Assembly (NCBI RefSeq): GCF_014892575.1
Contig: NZ_JADBGI010000011.1
Coordinates: 62,293-126,292 of the forward strand
Source of the DNA: Nocardiopsis coralli
GTDB lineage: Bacteria; Actinomycetota; Actinomycetes; Streptosporangiales; Streptosporangiaceae
Length of the DNA: 64,000 nt
Direction of reading: 5' to 3'
Under the pieces are notes generated by a model. It saw only the letters and a program-made list of their open reading frames with translations, was not told the DNA's origin and ran no database searches. Position numbers and translations under genes: made by a program. Below, piece after piece: positions 1 to 8,803 of this stretch; within the stretch, counting starts at the first letter, position 1; every line of letters starts with the position of its first letter.

Positions 1-413
1 ACACGGTCAGCGGCCTCACCCTGGCCACGGTGGTGCGCACGGCCGACCGCGAGTGGGTGTCCGCCCCCGTGCAGGTGCCCCTCGGCGGACGCGCCCCGGC
101 GGCGTCCTACACCCTCCGGGTCAGACGGTCCTGGCTGGGCGGCAGGGGCACCGCGACGGTGACCGTCGAGTCCCCCGAGTTCCGCGGCACGGTCCGGGCC
201 CTGACCGTGCTCAAGGAGGCCAAGTTCATGCCGGGCGACGCCACCGACGGCACGGTGGTGGACCGCCGAGATCTGGACTTCGCCGACGAACGTTCCCACA
301 CCTTCGAGCTGAGCCTGGGCAAGGTCGCCACACCCTTCTGGGTGCGGCTCTTCACCGAGCCCGGAAGCGCGGTCCGGCTCGAGGACCCCCCGACGAGCCG
401 GATGCGAGGCTGA
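1..413 (+). CDS. C-terminal end of an unrecognised protein upstream of the GTPase operon (partial)
   Basis: The frame is open from the left edge and stops with TGA at 411-413, so only the last 136 or so residues are visible and the true start lies outside. The visible part is rich in alternating hydrophobic and charged residues typical of beta strands (for example TATVTVESPEF and FWVRLFTEP) and shows no membrane segment. I do not recognise a family. It ends only 6 bases before the next gene, a zinc-ribbon GTPase, so it is almost certainly the previous member of the same operon. It may be another component of that GTPase system. Confidence 0.7.
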   Translation, partial: TVSGLTLATVVRTADREWVSAPVQVPLGGRAPAASYTLRVRRSWLGGRGTATVTVESPEFRGTVRALTVLKEAKFMPGDATDGTVVDRRDLDFADERSHTFELSLGKVATPFWVRLFTEPGSAVRLEDPPTSRMRG

Positions 414-419
414 GACACG

Positions 420-1631
420 GTGCTCTTCAAGGCGACGGCCCCGTGCCCGTACTGCTACACCGAGATCAACCCCCGGAGGCTGGCGTACCGCTGCTCCGGT
501 CGGCACGCGGCCGGCCGGTCGCCCTGCACGAAGGCGATGGACGAGGCACGCAGCAGGCACTTCAACGACACCAACGCCTACTGGCCGATCATCCGACCGG
601 AGCGTTTCGACAGCCCGCTCATGGAGACCGCGGCCAAGGCCGGCGTCGTCGACCGCTGTGCCGACTGCGGCGCCGACCCGGGCCCGCCGGTCTGTCCGGA
701 GTGCCATTCACTGCTGCCCTCCGAGTACGGGTCCGACTCGGCCCTGTTCGGCCTGGTCGGGGTGCGCGGGTCGGGCAAGACCGTCATGCTCTCGGTCCTG
801 GACGCGGAGCTGCGCGGTTCGGTCGCCGACCGTTTCGACGCGGCCATCGACGTGCCCGGCGGCAAGTCCGGGCTCACCCGTGACCTGCGGGTCCACCACG
901 AGCTCATGAGCGACGCCCGCAGGAGGGTCCCCGGCCAGACCCAGGAGAACCGCGGCGGGAAGAAGGAACCCGCGGTCTACACGTGGCGCTACGTCAAGAA
1001 GGGGCCGCTGGGCACCTCCCGTACCGCCTCGACCGTCTTCTCCTTCTACGACAACGCCGGCGAGGACTTCGCGACCGCCGACGCCGCCATGACCCAGCGG
1101 TACCTGGGCGCCACCTCCGGGCTGATCCTGCTGCTGGACCCCTTCGGGTTCCCGGAGAACCGCAAGCGGGCGGCCGACCGGGGCGCAGGGTTCGTGGAGA
1201 CCGGGCCGGAGGAGGTCGTCGACGCGGTCACCACCGTGCTGAGGGCCACCGGCAGGGTCAGGCGCTCGAAGAAGATCAAGCAGCCCGTCGCCGTGGTGGT
1301 GTCCAAGATCGACGCCTTCTTCGACCAGATCGAGGAGGGCCACCCGCTGCGCCGGCCGTCCTCGGGCCGCCCCCTGTTCGACGAGACCGAGGCACAGACG
1401 GTGCACGACCACCTCGGTCTGCTGATCCAGCAGTGGGGAGGGGCGAAGATCATCCGCACACTCGAACAGCACTACGCCGACTTCCGCCTCTTCGGGGCCT
1501 CGGCCCTGGGCGCCGAACCCGACTACGCCTCGCAGCGGGTCAACCACCGCGGCCTGTTGCCCCACCGCGTCGCCGAACCGCTGCTGTGGCTCATGGCGCG
1601 CCGGGGTTTCCTGCCCTCGACGGGAGAGTGA
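420..1631 (+). CDS. Zinc-ribbon P-loop GTPase, first of two in the operon
   Basis: A 403-residue soluble protein with a GTG start. Cysteine pairs CPYC (9-12), CADC (80-83) and CPEC (92-95) suggest one or two N-terminal zinc ribbons. A GTPase-type P-loop core follows: Walker A GVRGSGKT (about 114-121), a DxxG-type switch DNAG (211-214), and SKID (295-298), which fits the base-specificity NKxD/TKxD motif. This order matches the TRAFAC-type GTPases found in multi-gene conflict operons (double-GTPase families, named from memory). The stop is followed after one base by the GAP1-like gene, so the two are co-transcribed. All three nucleotide-binding motifs look intact, so the protein is probably active. 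The biological role is inference. Confidence 0.8.
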   Translation: MLFKATAPCPYCYTEINPRRLAYRCSGRHAAGRSPCTKAMDEARSRHFNDTNAYWPIIRPERFDSPLMETAAKAGVVDRCADCGADPGPPVCPECHSLLPSEYGSDSALFGLVGVRGSGKTVMLSVLDAELRGSVADRFDAAIDVPGGKSGLTRDLRVHHELMSDARRRVPGQTQENRGGKKEPAVYTWRYVKKGPLGTSRTASTVFSFYDNAGEDFATADAAMTQRYLGATSGLILLLDPFGFPENRKRAADRGAGFVETGPEEVVDAVTTVLRATGRVRRSKKIKQPVAVVVSKIDAFFDQIEEGHPLRRPSSGRPLFDETEAQTVHDHLGLLIQQWGGAKIIRTLEQHYADFRLFGASALGAEPDYASQRVNHRGLLPHRVAEPLLWLMARRGFLPSTGE

Positions 1632-1632
1632 C

Positions 1633-4071
1633 ATGGCCTTCGAAGTAGCGACCTACACCGATGTCACGTCCGGCGAGGCGATCGACGGCGTCGACGGTTT
1701 CAACTTCCAGGCGGTCTCCCCCGGCCTGACCGGCGAGGACCGCCAGCGCATCCGGGAAGGGCTGCTCCACCGTGTGGTGCCCTCGTGGGCGTTGGGGCAC
1801 GATCCCCTCGACCACCCGCCCACGTGTGCGTTCGCGGTCGAGGACGGGCGCAGTTACCTCGCCCTCGGCAGGTCCACCGGCACCACCAACAGCGGTCGCC
1901 CGGGGAACCAGGTCACGCAGGTCATCGCCGCCTCCGACCCCGACGACTTCGTGCCCTACCGGCCCGCACAGCTCTACGGGGCCCGCCGGTGGGACCTGCG
2001 GAAGGCGCCGGGGCCGGATCTGGAACCGTGGGTGACCCCGCTCGAGATCCGCCCCGAGTTCGAGGCGGACGCCCTCCGGGACCTGGTCGTGCAGGACGAG
2101 TGGGCGGCGCGGGTTCTCCCGCACTTCCTGACGATGGTCGACGAGGCGGCCGGGCCCGAACCGGTCAAGGCGGTGCTGGTGCACACCGACCTCGACACGG
2201 TGATGCGGTGGATCGCGCTGGGCACCCTCTTCCTCGACCCGGAACGCGCGCACACGCTCCGGTTCCGGGCGCTGGTCGACGACCCCTGGCGCGCCGACGC
2301 CGCGTTGGTGGGGGTGAGCCCCGAGTTCGGCGCGGTCGACCCGGGTTCGGCGCACGTGCTGGACCTGATGGGGCGCACGGTGCCCGACGTCGAACCGAGC
2401 GACGCCGCGCGGGCCCGGGCGGAGCTGTTCCTCGCACACGACGCCGCCGACGCGCTCAGCGCCGTGGAGACCGCACGCCGGTGGGAACCCGCGCTCGGCC
2501 CGGGCGCCTCGCTCGATGCGGCGCGGATCGTCGCGGTCCCCGGGGCGGACACCGGCGGTGCCCGGGCGTGGCGCACCGCGGTCTCGGCGATCGACGGGCT
2601 CGCCGGGGCCGGCCAGGAGGACGACCTGGCCCTGTACGGGGAGGAACTGGGCGAGGTGGCCGTCACCCACGGTCCGTCCAGTGCCGAGGAGTTCGCCCTG
2701 GCCGGACGCGCGGTCCACAGCACCCACACGCTGGGGCTCGACGACGTCGCGTGCGGGGTGCTCGTACCGGTGCTCGAAGCGCTCGCCGCCGCACCCGAAC
2801 ACACGACGGCGTTCGCACGGGAACTGTGCCGGGCCGAGAAACCGCTGGAGTGGGCATCGGAGGAGGAGCGCACGGCCGCCGGCGCCTTTCTGGACACCGT
2901 GCTCGCCTCGTCGTCGCGGGACGCCCTGCCCGACCTCCTGGACGCCGCCCGGGTCATCGGGGCCCCGGTGCCGCAGGAACGGCGTGCAGACGCGGCCGAA
3001 GGGCTCGCGGGCCTGTGGGCGGGCGACCCGGAGCTCGGGCGGGGCCGGTGGAAATACTGGCTCGCCGGGCCGGAGGCGGCCACGGCGGTCTCCCGCCACC
3101 TGGCCGGCGCCTGCACGGCCGGGGAACACGCGACCGTGGCCGCCGTGCGCCGCGGCGACTGGGACTACCTGGCACAAGAGGCCGACGCCCCAGAACTGCG
3201 CGGCTGGGTGCAGGCCGCCCGCATCGGCCGCCTGCCCGTGGCCGAACGCCGCGCCGCGGTCACCTCCGCGCTGTCCGTGCCGGCCGAGGCGTGGGGTTGG
3301 GTCCTGGCCGATGCCCCGGTGGAGCAGGACCCCGCTCTGTGGGCGGCCTGGATCTCCCGCCACGGGTACTCCGCCGACCTGATCCGGTCCCTGTCCGCGG
3401 CCCTGGGCGGCACCCGCAGGTCCGACACGGCCACCGACCGGGACACGGCCGACTGGGGCCCGCTCCTGGAGGCGCTCACGGACGCTCCGGAGCCCTGGCT
3501 GGCCGACCTCTCCGCCGACCACGCCCGAGCCTGCGCCGACCTCGACGCCGCGCTCGTCCAGGTGCGGGACGGAGGAGACTCGGCGCCCGACCCCGACCTG
3601 TCCCGGGTGAGCCCGGTGGCCCGGTACTTGCTGCCCCGCGTCGGACAGCTGCTGCTGCACGCCCGCGACCCCGAGACCAGGGCCCGGCTCTCCATCGCGG
3701 TCAACCCCTGGGGCCCCGCCGCCCTGCGGGCCCGCCTGGTGGTCCTTGCCGAGAAGGAGGGCGACCCCGAGGCGGTCCGCCACGCGGTGAGCCTGCGCTC
3801 CGACCCCGACCGCAAGACCGCCGGGGCCGCCGAGGCCGCCCTGGCACGGATCCGGCAACTGCGCCCGGCACTGGTCGAGGAGGCCAGGAGGAGCGCCCCC
3901 TGGATCCGCAAGGAACTGGACGCCGGCCCGCGCGGACGGCCGGGCGAGGCGGGGCGCAGATCCGGCGGCGTCCTCTCGTGGGCCAAGGACAGGGTCAGGG
4001 GCAAGGGGCCGGCCCAGGGTCAGGACCCGGGCCAGGACGGGGGCCGGGGCAGGGGCGGAGGAGGGGCGTAG
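1633..4071 (+). CDS. GAP1-like GTPase-associated protein
   Basis: An 812-residue protein between two GTPase genes. The N-terminus (TYTDVTSGEAIDGVDGFNFQ, then AVSPGL) resembles the start of actinobacterial proteins annotated as GTPase-associated protein 1. These have an N-terminal domain, a middle domain and a long alpha-helical C-terminal domain. The rest is rich in alanine, leucine and charged residues, as expected for a helical scaffold. No membrane segment or obvious catalytic motif is seen. The last 25 residues are a glycine/glutamine/proline tail. It starts one base after the first GTPase and ends directly against the next ATG, so dosage coupling with both GTPases is likely. The family assignment rests on recalled similarity. 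Despite the family name, there is no evidence here that it activates GTP hydrolysis. Confidence 0.7.
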   Translation: MAFEVATYTDVTSGEAIDGVDGFNFQAVSPGLTGEDRQRIREGLLHRVVPSWALGHDPLDHPPTCAFAVEDGRSYLALGRSTGTTNSGRPGNQVTQVIAASDPDDFVPYRPAQLYGARRWDLRKAPGPDLEPWVTPLEIRPEFEADALRDLVVQDEWAARVLPHFLTMVDEAAGPEPVKAVLVHTDLDTVMRWIALGTLFLDPERAHTLRFRALVDDPWRADAALVGVSPEFGAVDPGSAHVLDLMGRTVPDVEPSDAARARAELFLAHDAADALSAVETARRWEPALGPGASLDAARIVAVPGADTGGARAWRTAVSAIDGLAGAGQEDDLALYGEELGEVAVTHGPSSAEEFALAGRAVHSTHTLGLDDVACGVLVPVLEALAAAPEHTTAFARELCRAEKPLEWASEEERTAAGAFLDTVLASSSRDALPDLLDAARVIGAPVPQERRADAAEGLAGLWAGDPELGRGRWKYWLAGPEAATAVSRHLAGACTAGEHATVAAVRRGDWDYLAQEADAPELRGWVQAARIGRLPVAERRAAVTSALSVPAEAWGWVLADAPVEQDPALWAAWISRHGYSADLIRSLSAALGGTRRSDTATDRDTADWGPLLEALTDAPEPWLADLSADHARACADLDAALVQVRDGGDSAPDPDLSRVSPVARYLLPRVGQLLLHARDPETRARLSIAVNPWGPAALRARLVVLAEKEGDPEAVRHAVSLRSDPDRKTAGAAEAALARIRQLRPALVEEARRSAPWIRKELDAGPRGRPGEAGRRSGGVLSWAKDRVRGKGPAQGQDPGQDGGRGRGGGGA

Positions 4072-5691
4072 ATGCCGCAGCTCATCCTCATCATCCTGGC
4101 CATCGTCCTGGCCATCTGGCTCGTGTGGCTGGCCCTGGCCCTGCTCGTGCGGGCCGTCGCGCTGATCCTCGTCGGCTGGATCCTGCTCTTCTTCGGCGGG
4201 ATCGTGGGCGGTGTGGTCCGCGGTGTCTTCCTGCCCCCGAGCGTGCTCGCCGGGAGGACGGAGGAGACACCCGCGATCGCCACCCCCGACGCGGTGGTGG
4301 AGGGCCGGGTGCTGGGCAAGGCCCCCCGCGGGCACGCCAAGTACCTCGGCTGGGACCGCGCCTGGCCCGTCTACATCCCCCACCAGGCCAGGCGGGACGC
4401 CGACGCGGTCCTGGCGGCGGGCAAACGCATCGGACTGTCCTCCCTGGCCTCGATCTTCGGCTGGTGGGTCACGGGCGTGGTGTTCTTCCCCGCCCAGATC
4501 GGGTTCGCGCTGGGCCTGTGGGCGTCCGTCCTGACCTGGTACCTGGTGATGGGCGTCCTGGGCGCGCTGGTCCTCGTCGGCCAGGCGGCCGGTGTCCTGG
4601 CCTACCGCTGGTACGACCACCTGGTCCGCAGGAGCATCGGCGCCGACCTGCGCTGTGTCAGCTGTTACCGCGTCACGGTCGTGCCGAGCTACCGGTGCCC
4701 CGGCCGCTCCTGCACCACCATCCACAACGACGTGCGCCCCGGCCCCCTCGGCATCGTGCACCGCCAGTGCGGGTGCGGGACCCGGATCCCGGCGACGGTC
4801 GGCAGGGCCGCCGCGCGCCTGGTCACCGTCTGCCCCTTCTGCGACACCGACGCCCCGGACGGCAGCGGGACCCGCCAGGTGTTGCCGCTGCCGGTCATCG
4901 GTGCGGTCAGTGCGGGCAAGTCCCAGTTCCTGACCAGCGGAGTGGTCGAGCTGCGGGACCGTGCCCGGTCGGTGTCCGGCTCGCTCACCCCGATCTCCCC
5001 CGTGGCCGAGGACTTCCTGAAGACCTCCCGCGCCTCCGTCTTCTCCGGCCGACGGGTGGGCAAGACCGCCTGGGAGGACCGGCCCGAGGGCATCCCGCTC
5101 GTCCTGTCCCTCGGGGGAACCGACATCGAGATGCAGATCATGGACGCGGCCGGGGAGAACTTCGTCGGTTGGGAACGCTCGCAGAGCCTCGGTTACATCG
5201 ACACGGCGAGCACACTGCTGTTCGTGCTCGACCCCTTGGCCCTGCCCGAGGTGAAGGAGCAGCTCCGGAGGGCGGGGGAGGAGGACACCGTGCCGCTCGC
5301 CCAGGGCGACCAGGAGGGCGCCTACGCCGCCGTCGTCGACCGGCTCCGGGCCGAGGGTGTGGCGTTGGGGCCCAAACACCTGTGCGTGGTGCTGACCAAG
5401 CTCGACGTCCTGCGGAGGATCCCGGGCACGGTCGACGCTCTCGACCCCGGGAACGGCGCCTCGGTCAAGGAGTGGCTGCGGGCGCACGGAGGACACAGGC
5501 TCGTGCGGCGGATCAACGGGGACTTCCGGAACGTGGACTACTACACCGTGGACTCGCTCGGATCCCGCGAGGGCACCGACCCCTCGCACCCCGTCCAGGT
5601 CCTGGACCGGGCCCTGAGGGTCGCCGACCGGCGGATGGCCGTGCTGCCGGAACCGGAGACGGCCCCGGCCGGGGAAGCGAGGAACGCATGA
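4072..5691 (+). CDS. Membrane-anchored zinc-ribbon GTPase, second of two
   Basis: A 539-residue protein whose ATG abuts the previous stop; the purine-rich GGAGGAGG just upstream is a good ribosome site. Residues 4-48 hold one or two hydrophobic helices, and a second hydrophobic region spans about 128-178. A cysteine-rich segment follows (C195, C198, C209, C214, C233, C235, C254, C257), consistent with zinc ribbons facing the cytoplasm. The GTPase core is C-terminal: Walker A GAVSAGKS (277-284), DAAG (358-361) and TKLD (442-445). The pairing of a soluble and a membrane GTPase in one operon suggests the complex acts at the membrane. That is inference from layout. Confidence 0.8.
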   Translation: MPQLILIILAIVLAIWLVWLALALLVRAVALILVGWILLFFGGIVGGVVRGVFLPPSVLAGRTEETPAIATPDAVVEGRVLGKAPRGHAKYLGWDRAWPVYIPHQARRDADAVLAAGKRIGLSSLASIFGWWVTGVVFFPAQIGFALGLWASVLTWYLVMGVLGALVLVGQAAGVLAYRWYDHLVRRSIGADLRCVSCYRVTVVPSYRCPGRSCTTIHNDVRPGPLGIVHRQCGCGTRIPATVGRAAARLVTVCPFCDTDAPDGSGTRQVLPLPVIGAVSAGKSQFLTSGVVELRDRARSVSGSLTPISPVAEDFLKTSRASVFSGRRVGKTAWEDRPEGIPLVLSLGGTDIEMQIMDAAGENFVGWERSQSLGYIDTASTLLFVLDPLALPEVKEQLRRAGEEDTVPLAQGDQEGAYAAVVDRLRAEGVALGPKHLCVVLTKLDVLRRIPGTVDALDPGNGASVKEWLRAHGGHRLVRRINGDFRNVDYYTVDSLGSREGTDPSHPVQVLDRALRVADRRMAVLPEPETAPAGEARNA

Positions 5692-5912
5692 CCGGGATGG
5701 AGGACGGCCTCCCGCTGATGCACCGGCGGCTCCGCAACGCGTGGACCGCGGTGCACGTGGTCCTCGTGCTCGCCGGCGCCGTCGCCCTCGTCGTGTGGGG
5801 GAGCACCGACGGCAACGCGGAGAGGCTGTGGGAAGACTTCTGGGGCGGCCTGCTCGACCTCCAACACCGGGTGGCGAGCCTGATCTCCTGGCCCTGGCCC
5901 TGGAACGACTGA
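5688..5912 (+). CDS. Small single-span membrane protein ending the GTPase operon
   Basis: A 74-residue protein. Its ATG overlaps the stop of the membrane GTPase (ATGA), which indicates translational coupling. It has one hydrophobic helix (about 21-41) preceded by arginines and followed by an acidic, tryptophan-rich tail (WEDFWGG, SWPWPWND). No family is recognised. Its place at the end of the tight operon suggests an accessory membrane subunit of the same system. Confidence 0.65.
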   Translation: MTGMEDGLPLMHRRLRNAWTAVHVVLVLAGAVALVVWGSTDGNAERLWEDFWGGLLDLQHRVASLISWPWPWND

Positions 5913-5978
5913 CCGGCCGCGCGCAGTGTTCTCCGGGCGCAGTGTGGGCGCCGTGTTCCCGGGGCGCAGGGCCCGCGG

Positions 5979-6404
5979 TCAGCCCTCGGGGTCGACCGAC
6001 TCCGGCTCGACCCCGAGGAGGTTGGCGACCTCTTCCACGACGGTGTCGTGGACCAGGAGGGCCATCTCGTCGGGGTCCTTGGTGCGGATCTCCACCGGGC
6101 GCCGGTACACCACGATGCGGGACCGGCCGTCGGGGTCGGTCTCCAGCCGGGAGAAGGGGATCGTCTCCGCCATGGGCGGCACCGGGGGGACGTCTTCCAC
6201 GAGGAAGTCGACATTGGCCAGCTCACGGGACCACAAGCGTTCCAGGCGTTCGACCGCGTCCAGGACGAGGTCGTCGAACGCCTGCGCTCGGCTCCGGAAA
6301 ACCGGCAGGTCGGCGGGGACGAGAGGGCCGCGGATACCTCGTCCTCGGCGGTCCCTTCGCCGCACACGGTCTGGTTGGCCACTGGATAGGCGCACTCGTC
6401 GCAC
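5979..6404 (-). CDS. Metallopeptidase family protein (zincin-like)
   Basis: A 141-residue minus-strand protein with an arginine-rich N-terminus (RRRDRRGRGIRGP) and then AFDDLVLDAVERLERLW, the typical opening of the small actinobacterial metallopeptidase family (zincin-like fold). The C-terminal segment LVHDTVVEEVANLLG occupies the place where related proteins carry an HExxH-type zinc motif, but here there is only one histidine, so catalysis is doubtful. Start is taken as GTG at 6404; an in-frame GTG three codons downstream (6395) has better spacing to GGAG and is equally possible. It sits beside DUF3499, as in many actinobacteria. Confidence 0.7.
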   Translation of the reverse strand: MRRVRLSSGQPDRVRRRDRRGRGIRGPLVPADLPVFRSRAQAFDDLVLDAVERLERLWSRELANVDFLVEDVPPVPPMAETIPFSRLETDPDGRSRIVVYRRPVEIRTKDPDEMALLVHDTVVEEVANLLGVEPESVDPEG

Positions 6405-6596
6405 ACTCCGAGACTAAGCCATCGGCGGGCTCGCGCGTAGCCCCTCCCGGCCCCCGCACTGCCGGGATCCGGCACCCGGACGGGCCCCGCGGGTGTGCTG
6501 AACGGGGTGGAAGGCGCGGGCCCTCCGTCCCTGAACGGGTTCCGGATATGGGGTGATGCTGGCGTGTCCTTGAGGAAGGGCATACAGTCGTTGGCT

Positions 6597-6962
6597 GTGA
6601 GCCATGTTCGACGCTGTTCCCGCACCGCGTGCAGGCAGCCCGCCGTATTCACGCTCACGTACGTCTACGCCGACTCGACGGCCGTCCTCGGTCCGCTCGC
6701 CGCCTACGTCGAGCCGCACTGCTACGACCTGTGCGCCATGCACGCCGACCGGCTGACCGCCCCCCGGGGGTGGGAGGTCGTCAGGCTCCCGGTCGAAGCG
6801 GTCGGCGGTGGCCCCGGCAGTGACGACCTGGAGGCCCTCGCCGACGCTGTACGTGAGGCGGCGCGCCCCCCTGCGCAGACCGAACCCGAGGGCGAGGACC
6901 CCACTCGCCGCGGACACCTGCGTGTGGTGCGTTCGGACCAACAGCCGCCCCGGCAGTCCTGA
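6597..6962 (+). CDS. DUF3499 family protein
   Basis: A 121-residue protein. From the GTG at 6597 it reads SHVRRCSRTACRQPAVFTL and continues with YVYADSTAVLG and HCYDLCAMHADRLT. The cysteines and histidines (CSRTAC, HCYDLC, CAMH) look like a small metal-binding module. I recall this block as characteristic of DUF3499. The frame is open farther upstream, but conservation begins at the chosen GTG. Its function is unknown. The gene is commonly next to phosphomannomutase and Trm112 in actinobacteria, as here. Confidence 0.85.
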   Translation: MSHVRRCSRTACRQPAVFTLTYVYADSTAVLGPLAAYVEPHCYDLCAMHADRLTAPRGWEVVRLPVEAVGGGPGSDDLEALADAVREAARPPAQTEPEGEDPTRRGHLRVVRSDQQPPRQS

Positions 6963-7040
6963 ACGCCGCCCGTCCCGCGCGCTTGCTAGCTTTGTACCGC
7001 GCACCCGGCCCCCAGGACCCACCGGAGAACCGGAGAAGAC

Positions 7041-8393
7041 GTGGCTGATCTCGCAAGCATCTTCAAGGCCTACGACGTCCGCGGCGTCGTGCCCGACACC
7101 CTCGACACCGGGGTCGCGCGCGCCGTCGGCGCCGCCTTCGCCCGTGTGGTGGACGCCGACGCCGTGGTCGTCGCGTACGACATGCGTCCGTCCTCCCCCG
7201 AGCTGACCGCGGCCTTCGCCGAGGGCGTCACCGGCCAGGGCGTGGACGTGGTCGACGCCGGCCTCGGCTCCACCGACCTGCTGTACTACGCCTCGGGCGA
7301 GCTGGGCCTGCCCGGTGCGATGTTCACCGCCAGCCACAACCCGGCCCAGTACAACGGCATCAAGATGTGCCGGGCCGGGGCGGCACCCATGAGCGCCGAC
7401 ACCGGGCTCGACGAGATCCGCCGCCTCGCGGAGAAGGGAGTCCCCGAGCACGACGGCCCGGCCGGGACCGTGACCCGCCGCGACCTCCTGCAGGGGTACG
7501 CCGACTACCTGCGCGGCCTCGTCGACCTCTCCGGCATCCGCCCGCTCAAGGTCGCCGTGGACGCCGGCAACGGCATGGGCGGGCACACAGTCCCCACCGT
7601 GCTCGGGCGGGGGCTGCCGCTGGAGATCGTGCCGCTGTACTTCGAGCTCGACGGCACGTTCCCGAACCACCCCGCCAACCCGCTCGACCCCGACAACCTC
7701 GTCGACCTGCAGGCGAAGGTGCGCGAGAGCGGCGCCGACATCGGACTGGCCTTCGACGGCGACGCCGACCGGTGCTTCGTGGTGGACGAGCGCGGCGAGC
7801 CGGTGCCTCCGTCGGCCGTGACCGCGCTGGTGGCCGCCCAGGAACTGGAGCGCGAACCGGGCGCCACGGTCATCCACAACCTCATCACCTCGCAGGCGGT
7901 CCCCGAGATCGTCGCCGAGAAGGGCGGCAGCCCCGTGCGCACGCGCGTGGGGCACTCCTTCATCAAGGCGACCATGGCCGAGACCGGCGCGATCTTCGGC
8001 GGGGAGCACTCCGCCCACTACTACTTCCGCGACTTCTGGCGGGCCGACACCGGTATGCTCGCGGCGATGCACGTCCTGCGGGTCCTGGGCACCGAGACCC
8101 GCCCCCTGTCGGAGATCACGCGGGAGTACACGCGGTACGCCGCCTCCGGGGAGGTCAACTCCGAGGTCGACGACGCGGCCGGCCGCATGGCCGCGGTCCG
8201 TGAGGCCTACGAGGGGCACGAGGGGATCACCGTCGACGACCTCGACGGGCTCAGCGTGACCCTGCCCGACGGCTCCTGGTTCAACCTGCGCGCCTCCAAC
8301 ACCGAGCCGCTGCTCCGGCTCAACGTCGAGGCGCCCGACGACACCGGGGTCGCGGCCCTGCGCGACCGGGTCCTGGCGATTGTGCGCGCCTGA
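7041..8393 (+). CDS. manB: Phosphomannomutase/phosphoglucomutase
   Basis: A 450-residue enzyme of the alpha-D-phosphohexomutase superfamily that interconverts 6-phospho and 1-phospho hexoses, supplying GDP-mannose or UDP-glucose precursors for glycans. The opening IFKAYDVRG, the phosphoserine loop TASHNPAQYNGIK, the metal loop DGDADRC and the phosphate-binding RASNTEP motif near the C-terminus are all present. Length is normal for the family. GTG start with GGAG six bases upstream. Substrate preference (mannose or glucose) cannot be decided from sequence alone. It is followed by the short Trm112 gene. Confidence 0.93.
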   Translation: MADLASIFKAYDVRGVVPDTLDTGVARAVGAAFARVVDADAVVVAYDMRPSSPELTAAFAEGVTGQGVDVVDAGLGSTDLLYYASGELGLPGAMFTASHNPAQYNGIKMCRAGAAPMSADTGLDEIRRLAEKGVPEHDGPAGTVTRRDLLQGYADYLRGLVDLSGIRPLKVAVDAGNGMGGHTVPTVLGRGLPLEIVPLYFELDGTFPNHPANPLDPDNLVDLQAKVRESGADIGLAFDGDADRCFVVDERGEPVPPSAVTALVAAQELEREPGATVIHNLITSQAVPEIVAEKGGSPVRTRVGHSFIKATMAETGAIFGGEHSAHYYFRDFWRADTGMLAAMHVLRVLGTETRPLSEITREYTRYAASGEVNSEVDDAAGRMAAVREAYEGHEGITVDDLDGLSVTLPDGSWFNLRASNTEPLLRLNVEAPDDTGVAALRDRVLAIVRA

Positions 8394-8467
8394 CCAGGCA
8401 TGATGGGGGAGCGGCGTGGCCCTGCGCCGCGCCCGCACCCGCACACCGAGACGAGGAACGAGAACCC

Positions 8468-8644
8468 ATGAGCACGAAGATCGACGGCTGGCTGCTCGAG
8501 ATCCTGGCCTGCCCCCAGAGCCAGGCCCCGCTCCGCCACGACCCGGAGACCGACGAGCTGGTCTGCGACGAGAGCAAGCTCGCCTACCCGATCCGCGACG
8601 GCATCCCGGTCCTGCTGGTCGACGAGGCGCGACGTATCGATTGA
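8468..8644 (+). CDS. Trm112 family small protein
   Basis: A 58-residue protein with ATG at 8468 behind a GAGGAA ribosome site. It reads WLLEILACPQSQAPL near the N-terminus and LAYPIRDGIPVLLVDEA near the C-terminus, the signature of the bacterial Trm112/YcaR family. The family folds as a small zinc-ribbon-like domain; eukaryotic Trm112 is an obligate partner of methyltransferases, while bacterial roles are less clear. Only two cysteines (CPQ and VCDE) remain, so zinc binding may be lost. Its position after phosphomannomutase is standard in actinobacteria. Confidence 0.88.
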   Translation: MSTKIDGWLLEILACPQSQAPLRHDPETDELVCDESKLAYPIRDGIPVLLVDEARRID

Positions 8645-8803
8645 GGGTCGGGTGGAACGGAACCGACGTTCCGGTAGTCATATCGGGTACGCCAGGAGGG
8701 GACACCCCTTCCGGACCGACCGGGCGCGGGCCCGGCCGTGCCCCGGACGCCCCTTACCCTGGTCCCCGCCCCCGTAGTACGACGACCTCCCTGGAGGAGA
8801 CCG

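Noticed and set aside
1591-5589. Minus-strand open frame of about 1330 codons antisense to the GTPase operon
   Set aside because: Shadow composition rich in Gly, Arg and Pro; the plus strand has GTPase motifs and tight gene junctions.
1785-5912. Plus-strand 1375-codon frame overlapping the GAP1-like and GTPase genes
   Set aside because: Arg/Pro/Gly-rich out-of-frame translation spanning three real gene boundaries, with no recognisable domain.
5513-6658. Minus-strand 381-codon frame with a CDECAYP cysteine motif
   Set aside because: It overlaps the metallopeptidase and DUF3499 genes in other frames and has an Arg/Ser/Pro-rich shadow composition; the cysteine motif is a chance translation.
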